From Rhizobium phaseoli (lineage in GTDB: Bacteria; Pseudomonadota; Alphaproteobacteria; Rhizobiales; Rhizobiaceae): a DNA stretch of 64,000 nucleotides. Within the stretch, counting starts at the first letter, position 1. Each line of letters begins with the position of its first letter. Below the pieces are notes generated by a model that saw nothing but the letters and a program-made list of their open reading frames with translations, was not told the DNA's origin and made no database searches. The stretch covers positions 62,001 through 126,000 of the forward strand of contig NZ_WUFT01000001.1 of the NCBI RefSeq assembly GCF_010668805.1, in the 5' to 3' direction. Positions 55,972 through 64,000 of this stretch are shown piece after piece. A program made the position numbers and the translations under genes.

Positions 55972-56322
55972 GTGCCGATCGAACTGACCGCCTCGCAGGC
56001 GCTGGGGCTCTGGCATGGCGTGGCGCTCGATCAGGTCCGCCACGATGACCGCGATTTGACGTTGCGCCAGATGGCGATCCTGCTGCATATTTATCTGGTG
56101 CCGCCGCCGCATACGGTGCGCGGGCTTGCCGCCACCCTTGGCGTCACCAAGCCGGTCATCACCCGCGCCTTGGATACGATGGGCGAAATGGGCCTTGTCG
56201 ATCGTGTGCGCGACGATGCCGACCGGCGCAGCGTGATTATCAAGCGCACCGTCGGCGGTGCGCTGTACCTGGAAAAGCTCGGCGATCTCGTCCGTGATCA
56301 GGCCCGCCGGCTGCCGCTCTGA
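55972..56322 (+). CDS. MarR-type winged-helix regulator
   Basis: 116 residues. HTVRGLAATLGVTKPVITRA near 44-63 is the helix-turn-helix and RVRDDADRRSVIIKRT near 77-92 the wing with the DxR motif of MarR proteins. The protein is shorter than most MarR members (about 140), lacking part of the dimer helices. The start is GTG at 55972 with GGAGGGG upstream. It precedes the NlpC/P60 gene by 47 nt and may control it. Confidence 0.85.
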   Translation: MPIELTASQALGLWHGVALDQVRHDDRDLTLRQMAILLHIYLVPPPHTVRGLAATLGVTKPVITRALDTMGEMGLVDRVRDDADRRSVIIKRTVGGALYLEKLGDLVRDQARRLPL

Positions 56323-56323
56323 G

Positions 56324-56359
56324 AGGCCATCTGAAAGGCCACTTGAAAGGCCACTTGAA
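56324..56359 (+). repeat. Three tandem 12-bp units before the NlpC/P60 gene
   Basis: Units AGGCCATCTGAA, AGGCCACTTGAA and AGGCCACTTGAA follow each other directly between the MarR stop and the next start. Each unit repeats an AAAGG-like stretch; only the last AAGGA is well placed as ribosome-binding site. Confidence 0.85.
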
Positions 56360-56369
56360 AGGAATGCCA

Positions 56370-57227
56370 ATGACGATGCTCGACCGCCGGCTGCATGCCT
56401 ATCGGCCCGATCTCGCCGAAGCGGGGCTCGAAGGCAAGGTAGAGGCTTTGCGTTTCGTCGACGGCGCGCCGGCGCGTGTCGCCGTTCCGGTCGTCGGCCT
56501 GCGCCCCGAACCGGATCTTGCGCGTGGCATCGATACCGAACTGCTTCTTGGCGAGGACGTGACGCTGTTCGATCGCGCCGGCGGCTGGTCCTGGGTGAAA
56601 GCCGCCTCGGACGGTTATGTCGGTTATCTCCCTACAGAGGCGCTGTCGGAAGGCCTGATGGCACCGACCCATATCGTCACCGTCCAGCGCACCTTCCTCT
56701 ATCCGGAGCCGGAATTGCGCAAGCCGCACCAGGCCATCCTGTCGATGGGAAGCCGCGTGCATGTCGCCGGCGAGGCGGAAGCGCGCGGCAATCGGTACGT
56801 CGTGCTCGAGGACGGGACCGCCATCTTCGCCAAGCACGTCCAACCGATCGGCGCGCTCGATGGCGCCGACTATGTCGAGATCGCAGCCCGTTTCCTGGAA
56901 ACGCCCTATCTCTGGGGTGGACGCTCCGGCCTTGGCATCGATTGCTCCGGCCTCGTCCAGCTGGCGATGCTGATGACCGGCAGGGCAGCGCCGCGGGATA
57001 CCGACATGCAGGCAGCCGGCCTCGGTGAGCCGATCGACCGCGCCGAAATCCGCCGCGGTGACCTGGTGTTCTGGAAGGGCCATGTCGCGGTCTTCGAGGA
57101 TCCGGAAACCATCCTCCACGCCAACGGCCACAGCATGACGGTGGCGCGCGAGAATTTCGAGGCCGCGGTCAAGCGTATCGGCTGGCTCTACGAGCAGCCG
57201 ACCGGCTACCGCCGCCCGACCGGCTGA
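56370..57227 (+). CDS. NlpC/P60-family cell-wall hydrolase with SH3-like domains
   Basis: 285 residues. Two bacterial SH3-like segments (about 60-100 and 110-155) precede the NlpC/P60 domain. The catalytic Cys is in GIDCSGLVQ near 189-197, His in GHVAVFED near 238 and the third residue in HANGHS near 250. There is no signal peptide, so export or a cytoplasmic murein-peptide role is open. I chose the ATG at 56370, 6 nt after AAGGA; ATGs at 56364 and 56376 are alternatives. It abuts the permease gene that converges on it. Confidence 0.9.
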   Translation: MTMLDRRLHAYRPDLAEAGLEGKVEALRFVDGAPARVAVPVVGLRPEPDLARGIDTELLLGEDVTLFDRAGGWSWVKAASDGYVGYLPTEALSEGLMAPTHIVTVQRTFLYPEPELRKPHQAILSMGSRVHVAGEAEARGNRYVVLEDGTAIFAKHVQPIGALDGADYVEIAARFLETPYLWGGRSGLGIDCSGLVQLAMLMTGRAAPRDTDMQAAGLGEPIDRAEIRRGDLVFWKGHVAVFEDPETILHANGHSMTVARENFEAAVKRIGWLYEQPTGYRRPTG

Positions 57228-58088
57228 TCAGCGGCGCGCCTCGCGCGGGTCGAGAAGATCGCGCAAGCCGTCGCCGAGCATGTTGAAACCAAAAACGGCG
57301 ATCGCGATGGCAAGTCCGGGCAAGACGGCTAGCCAGGGGGCGAGCGCCAGATAGGTTTGCGAATCGGCCAGCATCCGGCCCCAGCTCGGCGCCGGCGGCG
57401 CCATACCGAGCCCGAGGAAACTGAGACCGGCTTCGGTCAGGATCGCCAGCCCGAGCTGAATGGCGCCATGCACGATGATCTGGCTGATGATATTCGGCAG
57501 CACATGGCGCAGCGAAATGGCCAGGCGCGTATTGCCGAGCGCGCGCGCCGCCATGACATAGTCGCGGCTCCAGGCCTGCAGCGAGGTTGCCAGTGTCACC
57601 CGCGCAAAGACCGGAATCATGAAGACCGCGATCGCGGTGATCGCGGTAAAACGGCCAGGCCCGAGAAAGGCGCCGAGCACCATGGCCGACAGGATCGGCG
57701 GCAGCGCGAAGATGACGTCGCAGATGCGCATCAGCAGTGTTTCGAAAAGGCCGCGGATCGCCGCCGCCGAAATGCCGGCGATCGAACCGAGCGTCCCGCC
57801 GATCGCAACCGCGGTGATGGCGATCGACAGCGAATTCCAGCATCCCGCCATCAGCATCGACAGCACGTCGCGGCCGAACTGATCGGTGCCGAGCAGGCCG
57901 AAGACAAGCGGTGGCTGCAGTTTGTGAATGATCTGCATTTTTGCCGGCGGCAGCGGCGTCCAGACGAGCGACAGCAGCGCAACGGCGAGCAGCAGACCGA
58001 TAATCACCGCCCCGGAAACCAGGTTCATTCGCCGGCTAATCTTAAAGGCCAGGCGGCTGGCAAGGGCGCTGGAAACAACGGGAGCCAT
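57228..58088 (-). CDS. Peptide ABC transporter permease (DppC type)
   Basis: 286 residues. N-terminal helix near 23-45, then GTDQFGRDVLSMLMAG near 69-84, the DppC signature, EAA loop AARALGNTRLAISLRHVLPN near 183-202 and closing SFLGLGMAPPAPSWG near 225. The 3' end lies directly against the NlpC gene with no spacer. It follows the DppB-type permease by 3 nt. No ATPase gene is present in the cluster. Confidence 0.92.
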   Translation of the reverse strand: MAPVVSSALASRLAFKISRRMNLVSGAVIIGLLLAVALLSLVWTPLPPAKMQIIHKLQPPLVFGLLGTDQFGRDVLSMLMAGCWNSLSIAITAVAIGGTLGSIAGISAAAIRGLFETLLMRICDVIFALPPILSAMVLGAFLGPGRFTAITAIAVFMIPVFARVTLATSLQAWSRDYVMAARALGNTRLAISLRHVLPNIISQIIVHGAIQLGLAILTEAGLSFLGLGMAPPAPSWGRMLADSQTYLALAPWLAVLPGLAIAIAVFGFNMLGDGLRDLLDPREARR

Positions 58089-58091
58089 GCC

Positions 58092-59039
58092 TCAAACCAC
58101 CTTTCTCATCCTGGGATCGATCGCCAGATAGGAGAGATCGACGACGAAGTTCACCACGATGACGAGGGCTGCGAAGAACAGCACGACATCCTGCATCACG
58201 ATGATATCGCGCTGGGCGAGCGCCTGCAGCGCCAGCCGCCCGAGACCGGGCAGGTTGAAGACGTTTTCCACCAGCACCGCGCCGGCGACGAGGAAGGTGA
58301 ATTGCAGCCCGATCATCGTCAGGATCGGGATCAACGCGTTCGGCACGATATGCCGCCACAGCACCACTCTGGGAGAGAGCCCCTTGGCGATGGCGGTGCG
58401 GGCAAAATCCTCATGCATCGTCTCAATGACCGCCGAACGGGCCACCCGCGTCAACACGCCCGCCTGCGGCATCGCCAATGCGACGGCCGGCATGACCAGC
58501 GCCTGCAATGCGGGTAGCAGACCGGCGCTCCAGCCCGGGAAACCGCCGGCCGGCATCAGCCCGAGCATCGTCGAAAACAGGATGATCAACAGCAGCGCCA
58601 CCCAGAAGGCCGGCACGGCAATGCTGATCTGCGAAAACAGCGTGGCGATGATGCCGATGAGACCGCCGCGGCGCGACGCGGCCAGCACCCCAAGCGGCAG
58701 GGCAATTGCCACCGAAAGCACGATCGCCATCAGCGCCAGCGGCAGGGTCACCGCCAGCCGCTCGACGATCAATCCGGCCACCGGGACGCCATAGGTATAG
58801 GATTGGCCGAGGTCGCCTGAGAATACACCGGCCAGCCATTGGCCGTAACGCAGGATAAGCGGCTGATCGAGCCCGAGATCGTGACGCAACGCTGCTAAGG
58901 TTTCCGGGCTTGCCGAGGTGCCGAGCATGATCGAGGCGGGATCGCCGGGGAGGAGATCCATGACCGTGAAGATCAGCAGCGAGACGATGAGAAGCGTGAG
59001 AAGCAGACCGGCGAAGCGACGGGCGAGGAGTGCGGTCAT
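58092..59039 (-). CDS. Peptide ABC transporter permease (DppB type)
   Basis: 315 residues with six helices. It opens MTALLARRFAGLLLTLLIVS, has LLPGDPASIMLG near 29-40 and the EAA loop near AIAKGLSPRVVLWRHIVPNA, all DppB features. I see no good ribosome-binding site before the ATG at 59039. The frame stays open to 59447 across the large palindrome, giving a repeat-coded peptide that I reject as coding. Confidence 0.92.
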   Translation of the reverse strand: MTALLARRFAGLLLTLLIVSLLIFTVMDLLPGDPASIMLGTSASPETLAALRHDLGLDQPLILRYGQWLAGVFSGDLGQSYTYGVPVAGLIVERLAVTLPLALMAIVLSVAIALPLGVLAASRRGGLIGIIATLFSQISIAVPAFWVALLLIILFSTMLGLMPAGGFPGWSAGLLPALQALVMPAVALAMPQAGVLTRVARSAVIETMHEDFARTAIAKGLSPRVVLWRHIVPNALIPILTMIGLQFTFLVAGAVLVENVFNLPGLGRLALQALAQRDIIVMQDVVLFFAALVIVVNFVVDLSYLAIDPRMRKVV

Positions 59040-59389
59040 TCGGGCCACGCTTTCGGTGTGGCACCGCGGCTCTCCGATGTGCTGGCGGTGGGTTTGGTGA
59101 GAAGGCCAACCCCACTCTCCGTCATCCTCGGCCTTGAGCCGAGGATCCATGCCGCGGCTGCTGGTGGGTGCTGTGTGGATGCTCGGCTCAAGGCCGAGCA
59201 TGACGGAGGGTGGGGTGGGCGGAAGGAGCCTTCCGAGGCGCCGACGCCAGGAGCGCCATCCGCCGGCAAAATCAAACAATGTCGGCCCGGGTTGAACTGA
59301 CTTGGCGAGACAGGGGAAAGGTTGTGTCCTATATCGGCCAAATACATGTCGGATCTCTCCAAGGTCTCCTGCGTCCCCATCAGGCCGCC
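59040..59389. other. Intergenic region holding a large palindrome
   Basis: 350 nt between the binding-protein gene and the permease genes, unusually long inside a transporter operon. Apart from the palindrome at 59110-59215 I see no gene and no clear promoter motif. If the operon is one transcript, the palindrome lies within it. Confidence 0.6.
59110..59215. repeat. Large imperfect palindrome (40-bp arms) of rhizobial repeat type
   Basis: Arms 59110-59149 and 59176-59215 match at 37 of 40 positions when paired, with a 26-nt spacer. Each arm holds its own small palindrome CTCGGC/GCCGAG. Elements with this GTCATCCTCGG...CCGAGGATCC pattern recur in rhizobial genomes. The mirrored changes (CTCGG next to C in one arm, G in the other) suggest drift after a perfect ancestor. 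Confidence 0.8.
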
Positions 59390-60919
59390 TCACTCCCCCC
59401 ACGAAACCCCAGACAACACGTTGGAAGGGATCGGTTCGTTCTCCCACAGCCCCCTCAGCTTCCTGTCCCAGACGCCGAGTTTCGGCATGACGAAGAGGTA
59501 GAGCGCCGGCACATCCTTGGCGAGGATCTTCTGGGCCTCGCCATAGATCGCGTTCTGCGCGGCGGGATCGGCGGTCTCCTGGACCTTCTTCATCAGCGCG
59601 GTAAACACCGGGTTCTTATAGTTGAAATAATAGGGATCGCGCCCGTAGATGTCGATGTCGAGCGGCTCGGCATGGGCGACGATCGTCATGTCGAAGTTGC
59701 GGTCCTTCATGATGTCCTGGACCCATTTCGCCGGAAACTCGGTCGGCTCGATAGTCATCGTCACGCCGATCTCGGCAAACATCGCCTGCATCACCTCGGC
59801 GCTGCGCGGCGCATAGGCCATCTGCGGCGATTTGATCGTGAAGGTGAAGCCGTTGGGATAGCCGGCTTCTGCCAGCAGCGCCTTCGCCTTCTCGACATCG
59901 TAAGGCAGCACGCCGGTCATATCCTGATAGCCGGGATCGTTCGGCGTGTAGTGGCTGCCGATCGGCGTGCCGAGGCCGGACCATGCGCCGTCGATCACCG
60001 TCTTGCGGTCGATCGCCATCATCAGCGCCTGGCGCACGCGTCTGTCGTCGAACGGCTTCCTGGCATTGTTCATCCCGGCAACGACCTTGAGCTCGGTATT
60101 GCCGATCCTGGTGACCAGCCTCGCATCGCCATCCCAGGAACTCATCAGCTCGGGTGCGGCAAATTCCGGAAAGGCATCGAGATCGCCGGATTTCAGCGCC
60201 GCCGCCTGCGCCTGCGGATCGGCAATGAAGCGGAAGGTCACCTTGTCGAGCTTGGCGGCCGCAGCCTTGTTCCAGTAATCGGCATTCTTTTCCAGCTCGA
60301 CCCTGTCGCCCTTCGCCCAACTGGCGAATTTGAACGGGCCGGTGCCCACCGGCATGGTCTTGTCGTCGGCAGCGGTCTTGGGGGCGAGCATCACCGAGGC
60401 CGGCCAGCCGAGCCAGTAGATCAGGCTGCCGGTCGGCGCCGAGAGATGCAGCACCAGCGTTTCGGCGTCGGGCGTATCGATCGAGGCGATCGAGGCGAAG
60501 AAGCGCTTCTGCGGATTGACCGAATCCGCGCCGCGGGCGCGGTCGAGCGAAAACCTGGCGCTGGCCGCATCGAAAGCCTCGCCATCGTGGAATTTGACGC
60601 CTGTCTGCAGCTTGAAGGTGTAGGTCAGGCCATCGGGCGAAATCACCCAGCTTTTCGCCAGCTGCGGCTGGATCTTGCCGGCCTGGTCGATCGTCACCAG
60701 TCCCTCGAACACGTTCTGCCAGGTCACCTGGCCGATGGCCACCGGTGCCGCGATCGTCGGGTCGAGGCCGGTCGGCTCGACGCTCATGCCAATGTTCAGG
60801 GTGGTCTTCGCTGCCTGCGCCGGCGTCATCGCCGTCATCACCAGGCCGGCCGAAATCCCGGCACCGAGGCAAAGCCGGCGGACGAAACGCGCCGAAGGCA
60901 CCAACGAAACCCTGATCAT
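59390..60919 (-). CDS. Peptide ABC transporter substrate-binding protein (family 5)
   Basis: 509 residues with a signal peptide ending TPAQA near 36-40. Mature start AKTTLNIGMSVEPTGLDPTI is the SBP_bac_5 pattern, followed by LAKSWVISPDGLTYTFKLQTG and VGTGPFKFASW. The ATG at 60919 has AGGGAA upstream; an ATG-type start at 60988 would place 23 extra residues before the signal. Cargo is probably a dipeptide or small peptide, in line with the peptidase gene upstream. Confidence 0.92.
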   Translation of the reverse strand: MIRVSLVPSARFVRRLCLGAGISAGLVMTAMTPAQAAKTTLNIGMSVEPTGLDPTIAAPVAIGQVTWQNVFEGLVTIDQAGKIQPQLAKSWVISPDGLTYTFKLQTGVKFHDGEAFDAASARFSLDRARGADSVNPQKRFFASIASIDTPDAETLVLHLSAPTGSLIYWLGWPASVMLAPKTAADDKTMPVGTGPFKFASWAKGDRVELEKNADYWNKAAAAKLDKVTFRFIADPQAQAAALKSGDLDAFPEFAAPELMSSWDGDARLVTRIGNTELKVVAGMNNARKPFDDRRVRQALMMAIDRKTVIDGAWSGLGTPIGSHYTPNDPGYQDMTGVLPYDVEKAKALLAEAGYPNGFTFTIKSPQMAYAPRSAEVMQAMFAEIGVTMTIEPTEFPAKWVQDIMKDRNFDMTIVAHAEPLDIDIYGRDPYYFNYKNPVFTALMKKVQETADPAAQNAIYGEAQKILAKDVPALYLFVMPKLGVWDRKLRGLWENEPIPSNVLSGVSWGE

Positions 60920-61061
60920 CCTGTTCCCTATCTCGCGCTCGACGGCGACGACCTCTGCGGATAAAATGTCGCTATCAAGTGCACACATAATGACGATCTC
61001 ATGCGCTTAGTGTAGCCGAAATAGCTACACAGCAAATTCGCCGCCATTGCAAGCCGGAACG

Positions 61062-61982
61062 TCAGCCTTTCCTCTCGGTCCGGCTGTCCGTAAGCTCGCG
61101 CATGAAGGTCTCGATGAAGTCGAGCAGCGTCGTTGCCGCAAAGGATAGCTGCCGATCCGGGGCAATGCAGAGATCGATGTGGGTGCGAATGCCGGTCTTG
61201 CCGGAGAGCGGAATAGCCAGAAGTTGGCCCGCTTCGATTTCGCGGCGGACGGTCAGCGCCGGCAGGAGTGTGACTGCGGCACCGCTGAGCACCAGTTCCT
61301 TCAGCATTTCGAGCGAACTGGTGACGAAGACGGGATCGAGGTCCAACCCCTCCTTTTCGAATAGGGCGTCGAAGGCCTGGCGGAAGCCGAAGGATTTCTC
61401 CGGCAGCGCCAATGCGTAGTCGGTGAGTTTCCTGATGGGGATTTCGGCATAAGCGGCGGCGGGATGCTCAGGCGTGGCGATGAGGTCATAGGCGATCTCG
61501 GAGCGCAGGCGCACCTTGGTGCCGGACATCGCTGGCGCAAACAACGTCACAGCAATATCCGCCTCGGCGCTGTTGACGGCATCGACCGCCTGCCGCGCGC
61601 TGGTGATCGTCACGCTAAAGCGCAGCTGCGGATAGTTCAGGCTGAATTCGGCCAGTACAGGCGCCAGCAGATTGGTGACGGTGGCGCCATTGGCATAGAT
61701 GCTGACATGGCCGCGCTGCAGTCCCTTCAGGTCTTCGATCAGCTGCTGCACGTGATCGAGTTCGCGCAGCGTGCGGCCGGCGCGGGCAGCAAGCAGTTCG
61801 CCGGCGGCCGTCAGCTTGACGCCGCGGGCGCTGCGTTCGACGAGCGGCGCACCGAAATGATGTTCGAGGTTCTCGATCTGCCGGCTGATCGCCGTCGGCG
61901 CGACGTTGAGGTTCTCGGCCGCCTGGCGCATCGAATTGGTCCTGACCAGCTCGTCGAAATACATCAGCGCCCGGATCTGCAT
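61062..61982 (-). CDS. LysR-family transcriptional regulator
   Basis: 306 residues. Helix-turn-helix at about 18-37 (MRQAAENLNVAPTAISRQIE), then the co-inducer-binding domain. It lies on the same strand between the P1 peptidase and the binding-protein gene, not divergent, so it may act on both flanking promoters. The 142-nt gap to the binding-protein gene is the likeliest target; I see no clear T-N11-A operator. Confidence 0.92.
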   Translation of the reverse strand: MQIRALMYFDELVRTNSMRQAAENLNVAPTAISRQIENLEHHFGAPLVERSARGVKLTAAGELLAARAGRTLRELDHVQQLIEDLKGLQRGHVSIYANGATVTNLLAPVLAEFSLNYPQLRFSVTITSARQAVDAVNSAEADIAVTLFAPAMSGTKVRLRSEIAYDLIATPEHPAAAYAEIPIRKLTDYALALPEKSFGFRQAFDALFEKEGLDLDPVFVTSSLEMLKELVLSGAAVTLLPALTVRREIEAGQLLAIPLSGKTGIRTHIDLCIAPDRQLSFAATTLLDFIETFMRELTDSRTERKG

Positions 61983-62025
61983 TCACGTCTCTCCGCCATT
62001 CTGCCCGGGTTGCGACCCTATTCAA

Positions 62026-63021
62026 TCAATGACCGTCAGGATAGCGGTCGCGCCATGCCTTTTGCGCGCCCTCGGCCGGCAGCGCGGTGGCGGCGTAGAC
62101 GCCGCGGGCGATCGCCCGCGCCATGACGATGGTTGTGAGGTGGCAAAGTTCCATCAGGCTCGCCATGTCGTCGCGGCGATGCCTGGCCGTCGAGGCGGCA
62201 AAGACGGTGTCGCCGTCGAGCGGCAGATGTGCCGGCAGCAGTGCCCGCGCAAGCCCGTCATGACCGGCGAGCGACAGCCGGTGCGCCTCGGCCTTGGTCA
62301 GCTGCGCGTCGGTCACCACTGCGCCGATCGTCGTCGCCGGCCCGTTCATACCCTTGAGCCGCATCCTGTGATCAGCCACCGCAGGCATGCCGAGCCCGCC
62401 GAATTCCCCGTCTTTTTCAAAGGGTGCCGCCCAGAAATGCGGCCCGTCGCCAATCGTTGGCGAGCCGAGCGCATTGACGGCGACAACAGCCCCGACGCGG
62501 TGGCCGGCGCTGCTGACGGCGCTGGCCGATCCGAGCCCGCCCTTGAAGGTGGCTGTCGTCGCACCCGTGCCGGCGCCTATGGTGCCGAGCGCAAAGGCGC
62601 CCTTGGCGGCCGCCTTCAAGGCGGCGTAACCCATATCGCGATAGGGTGAGTGCAGCCCCCAATCCTTGTCGCCGCCGTTCAGCAGGTCCATCAGGATCGC
62701 CTGCGGCACGATCGGTATGCGCACCGGCCCGACGGCAAAGCCGCGGCCGAGTTCGCGCAATCCTGCCTGTACGCCGCCGGCGGCATCCAGCCCGAAAGCC
62801 GAGCCGCCGGAGAGCACGAAGGCATCCACGGCATTGACGGTCATCGACGGATCGAGCAGGCCGGTGTCGCGCCCGCCCGGCGCGCCGCCGAGCACCGTGC
62901 CGGAGGCCACGGCCGGCGCGTCGAAGACGATGACCGTGACGCCGGAACCGAGCGCAAGATCGGTCGCATGGCCGACGGAAACGCCATCGATATCGGTGAT
63001 GAGGTTGAGAAGATCGGGCAC
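62026..63021 (-). CDS. P1-family peptidase (DmpA/beta-peptidyl aminopeptidase type)
   Basis: 331 residues. Family motifs: LITDIDGVSVGHATD near 5-19, FVLSGGSAFGLDAAGGV near 73-89, and GAGTGATTATFKGGLGSAS near 151-169. Members cut themselves before a Ser or Thr that becomes the nucleophile; the Gly-Ser bond in GGLGSAS is the likely site here. They release N-terminal amino acids, D-amino acids or beta-amino acids from peptides. The start is GTG at 63021; a longer frame to 63186 has a non-conserved, basic extension. Confidence 0.9.
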   Translation of the reverse strand: MPDLLNLITDIDGVSVGHATDLALGSGVTVIVFDAPAVASGTVLGGAPGGRDTGLLDPSMTVNAVDAFVLSGGSAFGLDAAGGVQAGLRELGRGFAVGPVRIPIVPQAILMDLLNGGDKDWGLHSPYRDMGYAALKAAAKGAFALGTIGAGTGATTATFKGGLGSASAVSSAGHRVGAVVAVNALGSPTIGDGPHFWAAPFEKDGEFGGLGMPAVADHRMRLKGMNGPATTIGAVVTDAQLTKAEAHRLSLAGHDGLARALLPAHLPLDGDTVFAASTARHRRDDMASLMELCHLTTIVMARAIARGVYAATALPAEGAQKAWRDRYPDGH

Positions 63022-63108
63022 GGGCGGAATTCCAGCAAAAGTGTGCAGCGGTTTTGCCAGGCAAAGCGCGAAGCGCTTTCGCCGGGAATTGCGTGAAGAC
63101 AAAGAGAT

Positions 63109-63147
63109 AGAGCATTTTCGTGATTCGAAGAAAAACGGAAATACTCT
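63109..63147. repeat. Short imperfect palindromic repeat
   Basis: AGAGCATTTTCGT ... AAACGGAAATACTCT, imperfect arms of about 14 bases around an A-rich centre. It resembles the AGAGCATG-type palindromes of Rhizobium intergenic regions and lies upstream of the P1 peptidase gene. Confidence 0.5.
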
Positions 63148-63193
63148 AGACGCAAAGACCGCCGATAGGACTGCAATTGCCCTCAAAAAACAA

Positions 63194-63220
63194 GACCGGC
63201 CCCGAATGGCGGGACCGGTC
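63194..63220 (-). terminator. Intrinsic terminator after the 64-residue gene
   Basis: Stem GACCGG/CCGGTC with further CCC/GGG pairing, followed on the minus strand by TTGTTTTTTGAGG. Confidence 0.78.
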
Positions 63221-63263
63221 GAACATCGGAAAAGCCGTGAATGCGAGTGCCGGCCTCATGCCC

Positions 63264-63458
63264 TCAGGCATGAAGCGGCTTCGGATGACGGCGGGTCATC
63301 AGGTCGTGGATGGCCAGCCGCACCTCGTCCGGCGAGCCGAAACGCTGCTCGTCGAGGTCGTGGACATGAAATTTCACGGCGATGAACTTCAGCCGGTCTT
63401 CATCGGGAATGACGATCCCGACGGGAACGCCTGCATATTCGATAACTTGCTTCTTCAT
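63264..63458 (-). CDS. Small conserved hypothetical protein
   Basis: 64 residues: MKKQVIEYAGVPVGIVIPDE, then a beta-rich middle (LKFIAVKFHVHDL) and RLAIHDLMTRRH. No function recognised; it has the look of rhizobial conserved hypotheticals. The ATG at 63458 has AGGAG about 9 nt upstream, which rules out an upstream frame to 63539. It has its own terminator, so it is probably a single-gene transcript. Confidence 0.75.
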   Translation of the reverse strand: MKKQVIEYAGVPVGIVIPDEDRLKFIAVKFHVHDLDEQRFGSPDEVRLAIHDLMTRRHPKPLHA

Positions 63459-64000
63459 AGATAGAACTCCTGCCGCGCGACATGCGCAGCCATGGCGAAT
63501 TGACTTGTCTGGTACCGTTGAAAGGAGGACGAACGTCACATTCGACAGTTCGGGCGGGAGAGGGCGCCCGGACGGTCATTGCCAAGCACAGATCGCCCAA
63601 GGAGATCGGCGAGAATATCGATATTTATCATGCTCGTTCCTTGCGTTGGCGTTGCACTTGAGAGGTCCCGGAAGAGCCCGGGGCCGGCGATGGCTGTCTT
63701 TGATAATCCACCGACTTGGTAGAGATTACCCTGCAGCCTGTCAGAAACATATTCCGAAACGTGTCAAAAAATCGACGATCCGAAAAATTTCATTCCATCC
63801 AAGTGGAAACTTACGGAAAGAAACATATCAGCTCATCGTAAAATTCACATGACAGAATCAGCGTTCTATCGATCGCCGCAGCAGACATAGGAAGCCCGGC
63901 TGAATCAGGCAATGGCCCGTTTCGTTAAAAATCGAAATGCCTCGAAATGACCGATTTCGTTAATGCGGAAAGAGCCCCGCTCACCAGCCTTCCTCGAGCA
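63459..64000. other. Terminal stretch without a supportable gene
   Basis: 542 nt. The start must hold the promoter of the 64-residue gene. Short frames here have low-complexity, Arg-rich translations and no ribosome-binding sites. From about 63710 on, the sequence becomes clearly AT-richer, as in promoter regions; a gene may begin beyond the right edge. Confidence 0.5.

Noticed and set aside
59040..59447. N-terminal extension of the DppB-type permease reading through the palindrome
   Set aside because: The extra 136 residues are a translation of the repeat (LGLEPSIH and DPRLKAEDDG-type peptides typical of such elements). The true DppB start, MTALLARRFAGLLL, is at 59039.
59210..60964. 584-residue plus-strand frame opposite the binding-protein gene
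   Set aside because: Antisense shadow; the minus-strand gene has a signal peptide and family motifs.
63382..63852. 156-residue plus-strand frame near the right edge
   Set aside because: Starts inside the 64-residue gene on the other strand and has low-complexity Arg-rich sequence without a start signal.
1..64000. CRISPR arrays, transposases, phage genes, rRNA
   Set aside because: No regularly spaced repeats, transposase or integrase motifs, phage structural genes or rRNA-like stretches were seen.

Overview
The window is a gene-dense, GC-rich stretch of an alphaproteobacterial chromosome. Gene order, protein sequences and the intergenic palindromes point to Rhizobiaceae, most like the Rhizobium etli/leguminosarum group. 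This is judged from remembered family features, not a database search. Almost every gene is a recognisable housekeeping, transport or surface gene; no phage, IS element or CRISPR array was seen.

Layout: (1) 1-11835 is a C-P lyase (phosphonate use) locus. On the minus strand it runs phnG-H-I-J-K-L, a hexapeptide acetyltransferase, phnC-D-E-E, a 2H-phosphoesterase-like gene (DUF1045) and phnM (cut by the window edge); the repressor gene phnF diverges. The phnG/phnF gap carries a perfect inverted repeat (likely PhnF operator) and a Pho-box-like direct repeat. (2) 11875-17884, minus strand: an MsbA-like exporter, dapB and gpmA; mgsA and glk; and mepA. (3) 18151-25416, plus strand: yejABEF peptide importer, a 2-hydroxyacid dehydrogenase and a small membrane protein. 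(4) 25603-29612: pncB, two very small genes (RMF/CrpP-like and KTSC-domain), an AT-rich membrane-protein gene, a palindromic repeat, tRNA-Ser(GGA) and a small membrane protein.

(5) 29928-41629 is a nucleoside uptake and salvage block. A BMP-family ABC importer (binding protein, double ATPase, two permeases) is followed by cdd, punA, deoC and deoA on the plus strand; deoB, add and upp lie on the minus strand, with a small aspartic protease gene between the two arms. Together they would import nucleosides, deaminate and phosphorolyse them, move ribose phosphates into central metabolism and recover uracil.

(6) 41739-54265 is a Flp/Tad pilus locus: two TadE/G-like pseudopilin genes and a stand-alone pilus N-domain protein on the minus strand; pilin, cpaA-F, tadB, tadC on the plus strand; a LysE-type exporter; and a TadD-like TPR lipoprotein on the minus strand. 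A canonical CtrA-type box lies upstream of cpaB. (7) 54408-57227: M17 aminopeptidase, MarR regulator and an NlpC/P60 hydrolase. (8) 57228-63458, minus strand: P1-family peptidase, LysR regulator and a peptide ABC importer (binding protein and two permeases, no ATPase in the window), with a short conserved gene upstream. The last 540 bases hold no gene I can support.

The most useful second looks are the dual regulatory region of the phn operon, the DUF1045 gene as a possible PhnP substitute, the possible structured leader before the BMP gene, the CtrA box in the Tad locus, the AT-rich islet at the 3' side of tRNA-Ser, and the ATPase-less peptide importer paired with a P1 peptidase. I saw no system that I can call undescribed.
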